Shown: positions 14,392 through 14,408 of the stretch, piece by piece
How the letters are laid out: the number at the start of each line of letters is the position of its first letter
How positions within the stretch are numbered: position 1 is the stretch's first letter
DNA from: Pseudomonadota bacterium
GTDB lineage: Bacteria; Pseudomonadota; Gammaproteobacteria; SZUA-229
Assembly: GCA_015222965.1 (NCBI GenBank)
Contig: JADFWF010000183.1
Coordinates: 1-14,408 of the forward strand
Direction: 5' to 3'
DNA: 14,408 bases
The notes under the pieces: model-generated
Database searches by the model: none
Told to the model about the DNA's origin: nothing
Seen by the model: only the letters and a program-made list of their open reading frames with translations
Program-made: the position numbers and the translations under genes

Positions 14392-14408
14392 ACCCAAAAA
14401 AGGCCGTC

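Noticed and set aside
14194..14397. 67-aa minus-strand open frame at the window end
   Set aside because: It overlaps the YqfO-like gene antisense and is partly made of the palindromic element; the start of its translation (RKKVPRPRCEYRNAK) is what such repeats usually yield.
1..14408. CRISPR array, tRNA, rRNA, insertion sequence or prophage
   Set aside because: No regularly spaced repeats, cloverleaf-type sequences, rRNA blocks, transposase or phage proteins could be seen on either strand.

Overview
The window looks like ordinary chromosome from a gammaproteobacterium of moderate, slightly AT-leaning composition. The best taxonomic cues are YggX, a bacterial TPMT methyltransferase, a stand-alone YqfO/NIF3-type domain protein, a DUF3391/HD-GYP protein and a glycine-rich A-type Fe-S protein, a combination I associate with Gammaproteobacteria. 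I cannot place it at genus level. No tRNA, rRNA, CRISPR array, transposase or phage gene is visible.

Layout. (1) 1-2297, plus strand: the 3' three quarters of an RND efflux pump inner-membrane subunit; its start lies upstream of the window. (2) 2490-4996, minus strand: a likely two-gene cyclic-di-GMP unit, with DUF3391/HD-GYP first and GGDEF/EAL second. Each protein has one visibly degenerate catalytic motif. (3) 5267-5647, plus strand: an A-type (IscA/ErpA-like) Fe-S protein with an unusual Gly/Cys tail, followed by a strong intrinsic terminator. (4) 5788-7035, plus strand: an orphan ATP-grasp ligase. (5) 13904-7214, minus strand: seven co-directional genes with gaps of only 13-51 nt. In transcription order they are a 91-aa unknown, thiopurine S-methyltransferase, a PreP-like M16 metalloprotease, a DsrE-like small protein, a formyltransferase-fold protein, an AmmeMemoRadiSam-type radical SAM enzyme and YggX. 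(6) 13987-14298, plus strand: a YqfO/NIF3-like small protein divergent from that run, followed by a palindromic intergenic element at the window edge.

How the genes may work together. The HD-GYP and EAL proteins probably form one c-di-GMP sensing or degrading unit. The long minus-strand run mixes iron, thiol and methyl chemistry (YggX, radical SAM, DsrE-like CxxC protein, TPMT) with proteolysis. Its core, DsrE-like + formyltransferase-like + radical SAM, is tightly packed and has no function I can assign. It is the best candidate here for an undescribed pathway.

Non-coding structure is notable. Both convergent gene junctions (2298-2489 and 7036-7213) hold a long imperfect palindrome of repeat-family appearance, placed where a bidirectional terminator would be. 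A shrunken relative of the first sits at 5711-5757, and a different double-hairpin element ends the window.
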